From the NCBI GenBank assembly GCA_019752015.1, contig JAIEMQ010000005.1, positions 62,001 to 126,000 on the forward strand: 64,000 bases of DNA, read 5' to 3'. A program made the translations under genes and the position numbers. This document shows positions 50,940 to 60,171 of this stretch, piece by piece. Origin of the DNA: Cyanobacteriota bacterium. GTDB taxonomy: Bacteria; Acidobacteriota; Vicinamibacteria; Vicinamibacterales; UBA2999. Position 1 is the first letter of the stretch. The number at the start of each line of letters is the position of its first letter. The notes beneath the pieces are model-generated. The model was given only the letters and a program-made list of their open reading frames with translations. It was not told the DNA's origin and did no database searches.

Positions 50940-52745
50940 ATGCGTGTCCTTATAACGTTGCTGATTGCCGGAGCAGTCGTTTCGGCGTCACAACAGCCGG
51001 GACAACCCATCTTCCGCGCGGGCACCGATCTCGTTCGCGTCGACGTCACGGTCACGCAGCGGGGCGACGAGGCCGTGGCCGATCTCAAGATGGAGGACTT
51101 CGAGATCACCGAAGACGACGTGCCGCAGACCGTCGAGACCCTGAAATTCATCAAGGTCGATGGGACGCGGACGTCGAACCTCGACGAGCCGCTCGAAATC
51201 CGATCGAAAGACCACGCGCTGCTCGAAGCGGCGCGCGAAGACGTGCGGCTGTTCGCGATCTTCCTCGATGACTATCACATCTCGAAGCGGCCGGACATCA
51301 CGCTGCCGCTCCGCGATGCGCTCACCAGGTTCATCAACCAGCTTGGCCCGAACGATCTGGTCGCGTTGATGGATCCGCTGACGACGCTGTACGACCTCAA
51401 GTACACGCGATCGAAACCCGATCTACTGGCGCGGGTGCGGAACTTCGAAGGCCGCTACGGCGAGACCTTCCCCGTGAAGAGCGCGATCGAGGAGGCGCAG
51501 CTGTCGCAGCGCAACTGGATGGAGCTGCGCAGCGGCGTGACGTTGTCCGCGCTCAAGGCGCTTGCGACTCAGATGGGCGGCCTGCGCGACGGCCGCAAGT
51601 CGATCCTGTTTTTCAGCCAGGGGCCCGGCGTGCGTCCGGGCAGTCCCAACGATCAATTGATGCGTGAGATCGATGAGGCGGCCAACCGCGGCAACGTCAC
51701 GATTCACGTGATCGATCCCCGGCCGCTCGGCACGGTTGGCTTCGGCGGCGACCAGATCCTGCGCCGGCTTGCTGCCGATACCGGCGGTCGCGCCATCGTC
51801 AACACCAACGATCCGATGGAACAGCTCGGCGGCGTGATGGCGGATGCGAGCGCGTATTACCTGGTCGGCTACACCCCGACGCGCCGCAGCAACGACGGCA
51901 GGTTTCACGAGATCAAAGTGCGCGTCAAGCGGCGCGGGGTTCGCGTCAACGCGCGGCGCGGCTACTGGGCGGCAAGCGAAAAGGAACTGACCGCGGCCGC
52001 CGAGGCCGCGGCGACGCCGGCCAACACCGCGTTGACCGGCGCGCTGTCGGCGTTGTCCGACTCGGTCAACACGCGCGCGGTCGCGATCTGGACCGGCTTC
52101 GCGAAAGCCGGCGCGGACAAGACGCGCGTGATGTTCACGTGGGAGCCGAATCAGCCGGTGCCGGCGCAGAAGCCCGCGCGCCTCGAGATTCAGCCCGTCG
52201 ACGACACCGGCAAGGAAACCACGACGGCGCAAGTGATTGGCGGCGCGCCGGGCGAGCTGCCGCTGATGGCGCGGTTTGATTTCACCGCGGGCCGTCAGCG
52301 CCTGCGATTCACGTCGTTGACCGCGTCAGGGGAAGTGATCGATCGCTGGGTGCAGGCGCAGGCGATCCCCGACTTCACCAGGCAGCCGCTGGTGCTGGCG
52401 ACGCCAAAGATCCTTCGCGCGCGAAACATGGTGGAGTTCCGCGCCATTGAAGCGAATCCATCCGCATCGCCGACCGCGACCACGAGATTCGGCGCCACCG
52501 ACCGCATCCTGGTCGAGCTCGAAGTGCAGGCGCCGGACGGCGTGACGCCGCAAGTGAAGATCGATCTGCTCAATGCGAAGGGCGATTTCCTGCAGACGCT
52601 GCAGACGTTGACGGTCACCGGCGGCAAGGCTCGGATGCCGCTGCCGGTCGGCAGCCTCGCGAACAGCACGTATGTGCTCCGCATCGAAGCGACGGCCGGC
52701 GACGAAACAGCGCAGCAGTGGGTTGCCTTCCGCGTCCAGCGCTGA
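50940..52745 (+). CDS. VWFA-related Acidobacterial domain protein, long form
   Basis: 601 residues with a signal peptide (LITLLIAGAVVSAS). It has the same N-terminal pattern as the gene at 737 (FRAGTDLVRVDVTVTQRG...LKMEDFEITEDDVPQ). The VWA domain begins LFAIFLDDYHISKRPD, where the usual DxSxS MIDAS is degenerate. The family tail YYLVGYTPTRRSNDGRFHEI and ARRGYWA follow. An additional C-terminal region of about 180 residues is beta-rich and unrecognised. Export is likely; metal-dependent binding is doubtful because of the MIDAS change. Confidence 0.88.
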   Translation: MRVLITLLIAGAVVSASQQPGQPIFRAGTDLVRVDVTVTQRGDEAVADLKMEDFEITEDDVPQTVETLKFIKVDGTRTSNLDEPLEIRSKDHALLEAAREDVRLFAIFLDDYHISKRPDITLPLRDALTRFINQLGPNDLVALMDPLTTLYDLKYTRSKPDLLARVRNFEGRYGETFPVKSAIEEAQLSQRNWMELRSGVTLSALKALATQMGGLRDGRKSILFFSQGPGVRPGSPNDQLMREIDEAANRGNVTIHVIDPRPLGTVGFGGDQILRRLAADTGGRAIVNTNDPMEQLGGVMADASAYYLVGYTPTRRSNDGRFHEIKVRVKRRGVRVNARRGYWAASEKELTAAAEAAATPANTALTGALSALSDSVNTRAVAIWTGFAKAGADKTRVMFTWEPNQPVPAQKPARLEIQPVDDTGKETTTAQVIGGAPGELPLMARFDFTAGRQRLRFTSLTASGEVIDRWVQAQAIPDFTRQPLVLATPKILRARNMVEFRAIEANPSASPTATTRFGATDRILVELEVQAPDGVTPQVKIDLLNAKGDFLQTLQTLTVTGGKARMPLPVGSLANSTYVLRIEATAGDETAQQWVAFRVQR

Positions 52746-52789
52746 CGTAGAATAGCGTCCCCCGGCGTGCCCCCCGCCAGGTCCGATCC

Positions 52790-54034
52790 ATGCTGTCACC
52801 TCTTGGGCTCACTCTCGCGTACTCGACGTCTGCGCTGATTAGCATCGCTGCGGCCAGCGCGGTGATCAACCGCCGCGAAGTCCGCGGTGGCCGCGCACTG
52901 GGCTTGATGCTGCTCGCCGCCGCGTTGTGGGCGGCCTGCGACGCGATCGAAGTGCACCTGCCGACGGTTGAAGGCCGTCGCTTCATCTCGCAGATCCAGT
53001 ACTTCGGCGTCGTCTCGTGCGCGCCGTTTTTCTTCCACGCCGCGATGGAGCTGGCGCGCCGCGAGCACGTGCTGACGCGGCCGGTGCTGGCGCTGGTGTG
53101 GATTATCCCGATCGTGTCGCTGTTCATGGCGTGGACCAGCGAGTGGCACGACATGCTGTGGACCAGCATCGAGCTGCCGAAGCCGGGGCAGGTCCTCTCC
53201 ACCTACAACTACGGCTGGTGGTTCTGGGTGCTCGCGATCCAGCACTACACGCTGACGCTGATGAGCACGATCGTGCTGCTCGCCGCGCGGCGGCGCGTGA
53301 CGCGCGCGTTCCGCGCGCCGATGATGGCCGTCGTGATCGCCGTCGCCATCGCGTGGGTCGGCAACTTCCTCTACATCTTCAAGCTCGGCCCGTGGCCGGG
53401 ACTCAACTACCTGACGATGTCGCTTGGTTTGAGCGGCGCGGTGCTGGCGTGGGCGGTGGTCAGCGAGGGACTGCTCGATCTGCTGCCGCGTGCGCGCGAA
53501 GCGCTGATCGATACGATCGCCGACGGCGTGATCATTCTCGATCGATCCGATCGCGTCATCTACGCGAACAACACGGCGCAGGATCATCTCGGCATGTCGA
53601 TCGATGCGGCGCACGTGCCCGCCGCCGTGCGCCTGCCCGAGCGCAACCGCTCGTCGGCGCCGTGGCTCGGCGAAATGGCGGTGCCGGGCGGCAACGGCAC
53701 GCGCTGGATCGACGTGCGCGTCGATCCCGTCAGCGATCGATGGGGCGACGTGGCCGGACGCCTGGTCGTGACGCGCGACATCACTGTCCGGAAGGCGCTC
53801 GAGGCCGAGCGCGAGCGGCTGATCGGCGAGCTGAAGACCGCGCTCAACGAAGTCCACACGCTCGAGGACCTGCTGCCGATTTGCGCCAGCTGCAAGAAGG
53901 TGCGCGACGACAAGGGCTACTGGAGCCAGCTCGATGTGTATCTTCGCAACCGGGCTGCCGTAGAATTCACGCACGGCATATGTCCAGACTGCGACGCACG
54001 GTTGTACGGTCAGCTCAAAGAGCAGCCCGAATGA
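52790..54034 (+). CDS. 7TM-PAS sensor protein with C-terminal four-Cys motif, no kinase domain
   Basis: 414 residues. Residues about 1-225 are the histidine-kinase N-terminal 7TM region (YFGVVSCAPFFFHAAMELAR, YNYGWWFWVLAIQHY). Residues about 235-345 are a PAS domain (ALIDTIADGVIILDRSDRVI...RLVVTRDIT). A coiled stretch then leads to LLPICASCKKVRDDKGYWSQ and HGICPDCD, a pair of CxxC motifs seen at the end of many PAS and receiver proteins. There is no HisKA or HATPase, so output must pass through the Cys motif or a partner. It overlaps the PQQ dehydrogenase start (ATGA), suggesting linked expression. Confidence 0.85.
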   Translation: MLSPLGLTLAYSTSALISIAAASAVINRREVRGGRALGLMLLAAALWAACDAIEVHLPTVEGRRFISQIQYFGVVSCAPFFFHAAMELARREHVLTRPVLALVWIIPIVSLFMAWTSEWHDMLWTSIELPKPGQVLSTYNYGWWFWVLAIQHYTLTLMSTIVLLAARRRVTRAFRAPMMAVVIAVAIAWVGNFLYIFKLGPWPGLNYLTMSLGLSGAVLAWAVVSEGLLDLLPRAREALIDTIADGVIILDRSDRVIYANNTAQDHLGMSIDAAHVPAAVRLPERNRSSAPWLGEMAVPGGNGTRWIDVRVDPVSDRWGDVAGRLVVTRDITVRKALEAERERLIGELKTALNEVHTLEDLLPICASCKKVRDDKGYWSQLDVYLRNRAAVEFTHGICPDCDARLYGQLKEQPE

Positions 54035-56064
54035 GTGGACGGATCGCGTGCGCGATGACGATCGCCGCGTTGCTGGCGACGCTCAGCGCTGAACAAACCG
54101 CCGTGTCGTCGACGGCGATTGGCGAATGGCCGACATACGGCGGCGATCTCGCGAATTCCAAGTACTCTCCGCTCGATCACATCAATGCCGGCAACTTCGG
54201 CTCGCTCCGCATCGCGTGGCGCGCGAAATCTCCGGACGCCTTCCTCAGCATGACGCTGCCCGACGGCACCGAGTGGTCCGCGGATTCGAAATTGATCTTC
54301 GAGGAGCTGAGCCGGGTCGATCCGAAACGCTGGCGCGACAACCAGCCGCCGTTCGTGCAGAACTTCAAGGCCACGCCGTTGATGGTCAACGGCACGCTCT
54401 TCGTCAACACGCCGGCATCGGTCGGTGCCGCCTTCGACGCGCGCACCGGCGCGTTGAAGTGGATCTACAACCCGAAGAGCTACGAGTCGGGCACGACGAC
54501 GATGAGCCTGCGATGGAATCAGCGGGGCGTCGCGTACTGGCGAGACGGCAATGATGAGCGCGTTTACTGGGGAACCGGCGACGGCTATCTGGTCGCGGTG
54601 AACGCGAAGACCGGCCGTCCCGTCCAGGGCTTTGGCCACAACGGCAAGGTCGATCTGATGGAAGGCCTGCCGCGCGCGAAGCGCGGCACGCGCGATTACC
54701 TGAACGCGCTGACCTACTCGGTGCAGTCGCCGCCGATCGTCGTCAAGGACATGATCGTCACGCCGGCGGCGATCTCGTCGTTGATCAAGACGAAAGAGCA
54801 GATCCCCGGGTGGATTCGCGCCTTCGACGCGCGCACCGGCAAGGTGCGATGGACGTTCCAGCCGATTCCGCAGAAGGGTGAATTCGGCAGAGACACCTGG
54901 CAGGACGGCTCGAACCAATACGCGGGCAAGGTCACGGTATGGACGATCATGAGCGCGGATGAGGAGCTCGGTCTCCTGTATCTGCCGACCAACACCACCG
55001 CTCCCGATTTCTACGGCGCGCATCGGCTCGGCAACAACCTCTTCGCCGAAAGCATCGTCGCGCTCGACATCAACACCGGCACGCGCGTGTGGCACTTCCA
55101 GACGGTGCATCACGGGTTGTGGGACTACGACAATCCCGCGGCGCCGAACCTGCTCGACATCAATGTCAACGGCGCGCGAGTGAAAGCGCTCGCGCAGATC
55201 ACCAAACAGGGTTTCGTCTACACGTTCGATCGGGCGACGGGAAAGCCGATCTGGCCGATCGAAGAGAAGCCGGTGCCGCCGTCTGATGTGCCGGGCGAGA
55301 AGGCATCGCCGACGCAGCCGATTCCGTCGAAGCCGGCCCCATTCGAATATCAAGGCGTCACCGTCAACGACCTCGCCGACTTCACGCCGGAGATCCGCGC
55401 CGCGGCGGAGAAGGCGATCCAGGGTTTCCGAACCGGCCCGCTGTTCACGCCGCCGTCGATCGAGGGCACGATCGTTCGACCGGGCACGGTCGGGGGAGCG
55501 AACTGGACCGGCGCTGCCGTTGATCCTGCGACCGGCATGCTCTACGTGCCGTCGCGCCATCAGTACGCAGTGAGCAAGCTGAGCCCGCCGGACAAGGCGC
55601 TCGACAGCAATTTGCTCTACATGCAGACGCCGGGACGCAATCCGCAAATGCCGGACGCGCTGCCGCTCTTCAAGCCGCCGTATTCCCGCATGACGGCGAT
55701 CGACATGAACACCGGCAATCATGCCTGGATGGTGCCGACAGGAAATGGCGATCGGATTCGCAACAACCCGCGGCTCAAGGGCGTGAATTTGCCGCCCGTC
55801 GGCGGCGACGTCACCTACAGCGGACCGCTGCTGACGAAAACGCTGCTCATCTTCGCTCTGACTGCAGGCGGATCGAACGGCGGCGCGCGACTGGTGGCCT
55901 ACGACAAGGCCACCGGCAAGGAGCTCGCCTCCGCCGATCTTCCCGGCGCCGCGATCGGCACGCCGATGACGTATTCGATCGGCGGCAGGCAATACATTGC
56001 CATCACCGTGAGCGGCCGCGGCTCGACGGACATTCCCGAGCTGATCGCGCTGGCGCTGCCGTAG
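54031..56064 (+). CDS. Exported PQQ-dependent dehydrogenase
   Basis: 677 residues with a signal peptide. An eight-bladed quinoprotein propeller: WPTYGGDLANSKYSPLDHIN at the N-terminus, FDARTGKVRWTFQPIPQKGE, VHHGLWDYDNPAAPNLLDI (active-site region of membrane-type glucose/alcohol dehydrogenase relatives), and FVYTFDRATGKPIWPIEEKP. There is no haem c domain. It is a periplasmic oxidase of sugars or alcohols using PQQ; the substrate is unknown and PQQ biosynthesis genes are absent here. It is coupled to the 7TM-PAS gene. Confidence 0.9.
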   Translation: MSGRIACAMTIAALLATLSAEQTAVSSTAIGEWPTYGGDLANSKYSPLDHINAGNFGSLRIAWRAKSPDAFLSMTLPDGTEWSADSKLIFEELSRVDPKRWRDNQPPFVQNFKATPLMVNGTLFVNTPASVGAAFDARTGALKWIYNPKSYESGTTTMSLRWNQRGVAYWRDGNDERVYWGTGDGYLVAVNAKTGRPVQGFGHNGKVDLMEGLPRAKRGTRDYLNALTYSVQSPPIVVKDMIVTPAAISSLIKTKEQIPGWIRAFDARTGKVRWTFQPIPQKGEFGRDTWQDGSNQYAGKVTVWTIMSADEELGLLYLPTNTTAPDFYGAHRLGNNLFAESIVALDINTGTRVWHFQTVHHGLWDYDNPAAPNLLDINVNGARVKALAQITKQGFVYTFDRATGKPIWPIEEKPVPPSDVPGEKASPTQPIPSKPAPFEYQGVTVNDLADFTPEIRAAAEKAIQGFRTGPLFTPPSIEGTIVRPGTVGGANWTGAAVDPATGMLYVPSRHQYAVSKLSPPDKALDSNLLYMQTPGRNPQMPDALPLFKPPYSRMTAIDMNTGNHAWMVPTGNGDRIRNNPRLKGVNLPPVGGDVTYSGPLLTKTLLIFALTAGGSNGGARLVAYDKATGKELASADLPGAAIGTPMTYSIGGRQYIAITVSGRGSTDIPELIALALP

Positions 56065-56099
56065 AACTTTTCGGTCGTTTCGGAGTCTAAACTGCGCCA

Positions 56100-57674
56100 A
56101 TGCGTCTCCGCGCGCTGCTCCCTGTCTGCCTGTCCGCCTGCCTGCCTGTCTGCCTGTCTGCCTTGCTCTCAGGCTGTGCTCCGAAAGGACCATCACCGCA
56201 GCTCGTCGCCGAGCTGGCAAAGGCAGACTCGTTGCGGAGCGAGGGCTGCTACAACTGCCTGAAAGAATCAGCCGCCATTCTCGAAAAGATCAGCCAGGCC
56301 AAAGTGCAGCCGGCCGGCGTTGCAGAGAAGCGATTCGACACGGCGCTGCTGATCGCGGTTCGCGAAAAAGAGCTCGGCATGCCGTCCGACGAGGCGATGG
56401 CCTTGGCCAAAAAGCTCGTCGTGCCGCTGCGGCAATCCGTGCTCGATGCGGCGGAGCTGATTATCGGCGACAGCAGCGGTCTCGACCCTGAAATGCGCGC
56501 GTTCGTGGCCGGGCGCAATCGGCCGGCGGTCGAGCCTGACAATCCGAAGCGCCGCGCGCTCGACGCGTTCCCGCCAACGGATCTCACCGCGACGTACATC
56601 GGCCTCGCCATCGACTGCGAACAACAGAAGTTGATCGAGAGCGTCGACATGAAGGCGCTGACCGCTCAGTATGCGGGCTCGCCGCTGATCCGGTTCCGTT
56701 TGTCCACGTGCGGCCGTCCTTTGCCGCCGAACGTCGGCGCGCTGCGAGAATCGAATCCGCGCTGGACCGACACGTTGTATTGGGACGCACGCCGCGAGAT
56801 GGTCGCATCGCTCGGCCAGGCGATCGACTTGTCGAAAGTCATTGGTTTGTACGGCCAGGGACGCGAAGCGTTCCCGCGATCGTTGATGCTGACGATGGCG
56901 TGGGCCAATGCGAACCTTGCGGCCGAAGAGTACGAAAGCGCGTTGTCGGGTTTCGAAGACGTGCTGAAGACGTTTCCAACGCATCGCGATGCGATCAACG
57001 GCAAGATGCAGTCGCAGAGTTACCTGATGCGCCATCCGGAAGCGATCGCGACCGCGACGCAGCTGCTCGACCTCGGCACCTGGCACATTCCCGACGCGAA
57101 TTACTGGCGCGCGTGGAACCGGTATCAGCTCAAGGAATACGAGAGCGCCTGGATCGACGTTGAGAACGCGACCAAAGGACTGTCGAACTCGCGCGTCTAC
57201 ATGCTTGCCGGACTGATCGCCTATGCGCGCCAGGCCCTGCAGACCGCGGTCGACCGTTTCGATACCGCGTTCGCGGCCGATCCGAGCGCCTGCGATGCGG
57301 TGTGGATGTCTGGGCTGGTCAGCATCGACCAGAACGAGCTCGCGGTGGCAGGCCCGAAGTTCGCGCGCAGCATGACGTGCTTCGCCAGCGTGGCGAAGAT
57401 GCTGCGCCAGGACCACGCGACCCTCGAGATGACGATTCAAAAGCGCGGCACGCCCAAGAATGCGAGGGATCAGCGAAATCTCGATCGTCTTCAGCGCGAC
57501 GCAGACACCGCGGAGCTGAAGTCGGCGCAGTCCGGCTTCAATGGCGCCCAGTGCTACGCGCGCACCGGCGGTAAGGCCGTGGCGCTCGGTATGATCGACG
57601 TGGCGATTGCGCATCCCGCCATGAAGGAAAAAGCGGAGGCGCTGAAGGCGTTGATCGAGAAGCTGCCTAACTGA
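56100..57674 (+). CDS. TPR-containing lipoprotein
   Basis: 524 residues. The signal sequence CLSACLPVCLSALLSGCAP contains a lipobox (LLSGC) and is coded by tandem CTGCCTGT units. The mature part is helical with TPR-like pairs (ANLAAEEYESALSGFEDVLK; YWRAWNRYQLKEYESAWIDV; LIAYARQALQTAVDRFDTAF). It is anchored in a membrane facing the periplasm and probably part of an assembly. It begins 35 nt after the PQQ dehydrogenase and may share its transcript. The 3' end overlaps xth by 8 nt. Confidence 0.82.
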   Translation: MRLRALLPVCLSACLPVCLSALLSGCAPKGPSPQLVAELAKADSLRSEGCYNCLKESAAILEKISQAKVQPAGVAEKRFDTALLIAVREKELGMPSDEAMALAKKLVVPLRQSVLDAAELIIGDSSGLDPEMRAFVAGRNRPAVEPDNPKRRALDAFPPTDLTATYIGLAIDCEQQKLIESVDMKALTAQYAGSPLIRFRLSTCGRPLPPNVGALRESNPRWTDTLYWDARREMVASLGQAIDLSKVIGLYGQGREAFPRSLMLTMAWANANLAAEEYESALSGFEDVLKTFPTHRDAINGKMQSQSYLMRHPEAIATATQLLDLGTWHIPDANYWRAWNRYQLKEYESAWIDVENATKGLSNSRVYMLAGLIAYARQALQTAVDRFDTAFAADPSACDAVWMSGLVSIDQNELAVAGPKFARSMTCFASVAKMLRQDHATLEMTIQKRGTPKNARDQRNLDRLQRDADTAELKSAQSGFNGAQCYARTGGKAVALGMIDVAIAHPAMKEKAEALKALIEKLPN

Positions 57675-58431
57675 AGTCGAACCGCACGACCACCGGGCCG
57701 TGATCGCTGCTGCCCACTTCGCGCTGCACGACCGCTGACGTTGCTTTCTCCGCCAGCGCCTTCGACGCCAGCACGTAATCAATCCGCCAGCCGATGTTCT
57801 TCTCCTTCTGCTGGCGCCACGGCGCCCACCACGTGAACAGATTGTCGTTGTCGTTCTCGAACTGGCGATGCACGTCGGCCAGGCCGAGGGAGATGATTCG
57901 CGCCAGCAACGCTCGCTCTTCCGGTGTCGCCCCGATCATGTGCGGCTTGCGCAGCTTCGGATGAATGTCGCGCTCCTCGAGCGCGACGTTGAGATCGCCG
58001 CACACGATCAGCAGCTTGCCGTCGCGATTCGCTTCTGCGACGTACGATTCGAGCGCGTGCAGGAACCGCATCTTCGCGTCGAAGTCCTTGCCGCCGTTCG
58101 GCACGTAGACGGACGCAATCATGATGTCTCCGGCAGGCGAGGGGACACTCGCGCACGCGATGCGCTGTTCGAAATCGAAACCAGGGTGCGAGCACGCCGG
58201 CATCGCGCCGGCCAGCGACTTCGACACCAGCAGCGCTACGCCTGAGTAGCCCTTGTCGCCGTGCCAGTAGCTCCAGTAGCCCTCCATGTCGCGCAGCTCG
58301 AAGGTCAGCTGATCGTGCGACGCCTTGATCTCCTGCAGGCAGACGATGTCGGGCTTCTCGGCGGCGAGCCAGTCGAAGAGCTGCGCTTGTCGCGCGCGAA
58401 TGCCGTTGACGTTCCAAGCCGCGAGTTTCAT
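57667..58431 (-). CDS. xth: Exodeoxyribonuclease III
   Basis: 254 residues, the normal length. Endonuclease/exonuclease/phosphatase core: AAWNVNGIRAR (metal-binding Asn), CLQEIKA (catalytic Glu), VYVPNGGKD, VCGDLNVALEE (Asp/Asn pair), and the C-terminal RIDYVLAS and SSDHGPVVV (catalytic Asp-His). It acts in base-excision repair as AP endonuclease and 3' exonuclease. ATG 58431 overlaps the end of the PD40 pseudogene by 4 nt. Confidence 0.95.
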   Translation of the reverse strand: MKLAAWNVNGIRARQAQLFDWLAAEKPDIVCLQEIKASHDQLTFELRDMEGYWSYWHGDKGYSGVALLVSKSLAGAMPACSHPGFDFEQRIACASVPSPAGDIMIASVYVPNGGKDFDAKMRFLHALESYVAEANRDGKLLIVCGDLNVALEERDIHPKLRKPHMIGATPEERALLARIISLGLADVHRQFENDNDNLFTWWAPWRQQKEKNIGWRIDYVLASKALAEKATSAVVQREVGSSDHGPVVVRFDFS

Positions 58432-60090
58432 TTGTAGTGATGCACGATCGTCGCGGCCGCGGGCGAGTGGTTGCTGGCGGAAACGTTGATCAGGAAGCGT
58501 CCGTCGCGGCTGACGTCATAGGAGCGAATCGTCGTGCCGGCATCGAACAGCCTCGCGATCGATCGTACTTCGGATCCGGCGAGCGTGATCACATGAATCT
58601 CGCTGCCACGCCTGAAGTAGAGCTCGCGGCCGCCGGCGCTCCACCTCGGCTCCGTCCCGCCGGCGGTTGTCACCCGCATGCGAGTGCCGGCCTTCGGGAA
58701 CGTATCGATGTAGATATCGAATTGCCCGGATTCATTCGACGCGTAGGCGATCGATCGGCCGTCCGGTGAGAACACGCCGTCGACCTGGTCGAACGGCGCT
58801 GCGGCATATGGCGTGGCGGTCGAGCCTTCAACCGGCGGTTGAATCCACAGATCATCCCCGGTGCCGTTGCTGCGCCTTCCGATCAACAGCGATCGCGAAT
58901 CGCGCGACCAGTCCCACACCTGCACCGGTGTGTCGAACGTGGCGATCGTCTGCTCGGGCAGTACGGCGCCGGCGCCTCGTATCATTACCTTGCGACGTTG
59001 TCCTGCCCATGCGATACGCAGGCCATCCGGCGACCACACCCCGCTCTCATCCACATCCGTCGACAACGACAGCCGTGCGGGCGCCGGTTGCGATCCGGTG
59101 CGAATGAAGACATCGAGCGTGCGTAATTGACGATCGATTTCGGTGACGACAATGCGTTTGCCGTCGGGAGCGATGCGAACGTCCCACGCATCGATCGGCT
59201 CGCTGGTCGATCCGGCCGGCGTGCCATCGCGCTTGACCCATCGCAGCTCGCGAAACGTTGTGGCCGGAGCGCCGTAGATCAGCACATCATCCGATGCGGT
59301 CGCGAAGAGCTGTCCGATCGGGCCGCGGCCGGCATTGAGCCCTACCGCTTCGGCGCGGCCGGTGAGCTCGAGGGATTGCGGATCGATCGCATGCTCGACG
59401 AGTGCCAGGTCGCGCAGGTAGAGCAGCGAGCCGTTCGCGACGATCGCTTGCGCGTCGGAAGCGGTCAAGCGCCTCGATCCGGACGGATCGTCGAGTGATG
59501 TGATCCAGATTCCCGATCGCGATGACTGCGACGACGTGATCAGAAATATGACGTGACGTCCGTCCGGAAGAAACGACGGCCAGGCATGCGACGTATCGCC
59601 GGAGGCGAGTGTGGTGAGCGGCACGATCGATCCCGATGCATCCCGCTTCATCAAGCCGCCGTTCGGCGTCGGCGCGAACACGACGATGCCGTCGCGATTC
59701 CACGATCCGCCCGCGGCCGGTCGCTGCGTCAGCCAGATCGGTTGCAGTGCCGCTCGCCAATTCAAGTGCGCGCAGTTTGCCGCCGGCGAAGAAGCCGATC
59801 TTCGTCATGTCTGGCGACCAGAACGGCATTGCGGCGCCGCTCGTGCCCGGCAATTCTCGCGTGCCGCCGCTCGAGAGATTGTGCAGCCACAGCGACATCA
59901 CCCCGGCTTTGGCGGCAGGGTAGACGAGCTGTCGGCCATCCGGCGCGATCGACAGTCCAAATAGATAATCGGCCCCTGCGCCGGCATCGAGACCATCCGG
60001 AGCGATCCATGTGCTCCGAAGCGGTTGAGCTGGGGGAACCGGCGCAGGCGGCCGTTCGCGCCAGTGACGAATGGCGGGAACGGCAAACAC
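58428..60090 (-). pseudogene. Truncated and frameshifted PD40 (TolB-like) propeller gene
   Basis: The frame opens near 60165 without a plausible ATG and carries a TM helix (TAAALVAAVVFAVPAIRHW) like the one between kinase and PD40 parts of Acidobacterial Ser/Thr-kinase or winged-helix proteins. Propeller motifs follow (FGLSIAPDGRQLVYPA; MPFWSPDMTKIGFFAGGKLR). At about 59721 the reading frame changes by one base: upstream GTATDLADAA, downstream PAAGGSWNRDGIVVFAP in the other frame. Later blades (SFLPDGRHVIFLI, IAPDGKRIVVTEI, VFSPDGRSIAYASNE) run to a stop at 58428. The effector domain is missing at the 5' end, because the divergent methyltransferase promoter sits there. Either half might still be translated; I treat it as decayed. 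Confidence 0.7.
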
Positions 60091-60171
60091 AACAGCGGCA
60101 ACCAGCGCGGCGGCGGTGACGAACGTTCGGTTCGGTATACTTAAACCCCCGGACCAAGGAGGTTACTTCGA

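Noticed and set aside
53017-54030. Long N-terminal extension in frame with the PQQ dehydrogenase
   Set aside because: The extension overlaps the 7TM-PAS gene and is Arg-rich noise. The ATG at 54031 starts a proper signal peptide and overlaps the sensor stop as ATGA.
54010-56220. 736-residue minus-strand frame
   Set aside because: Antisense shadow of the PQQ dehydrogenase with no family features.
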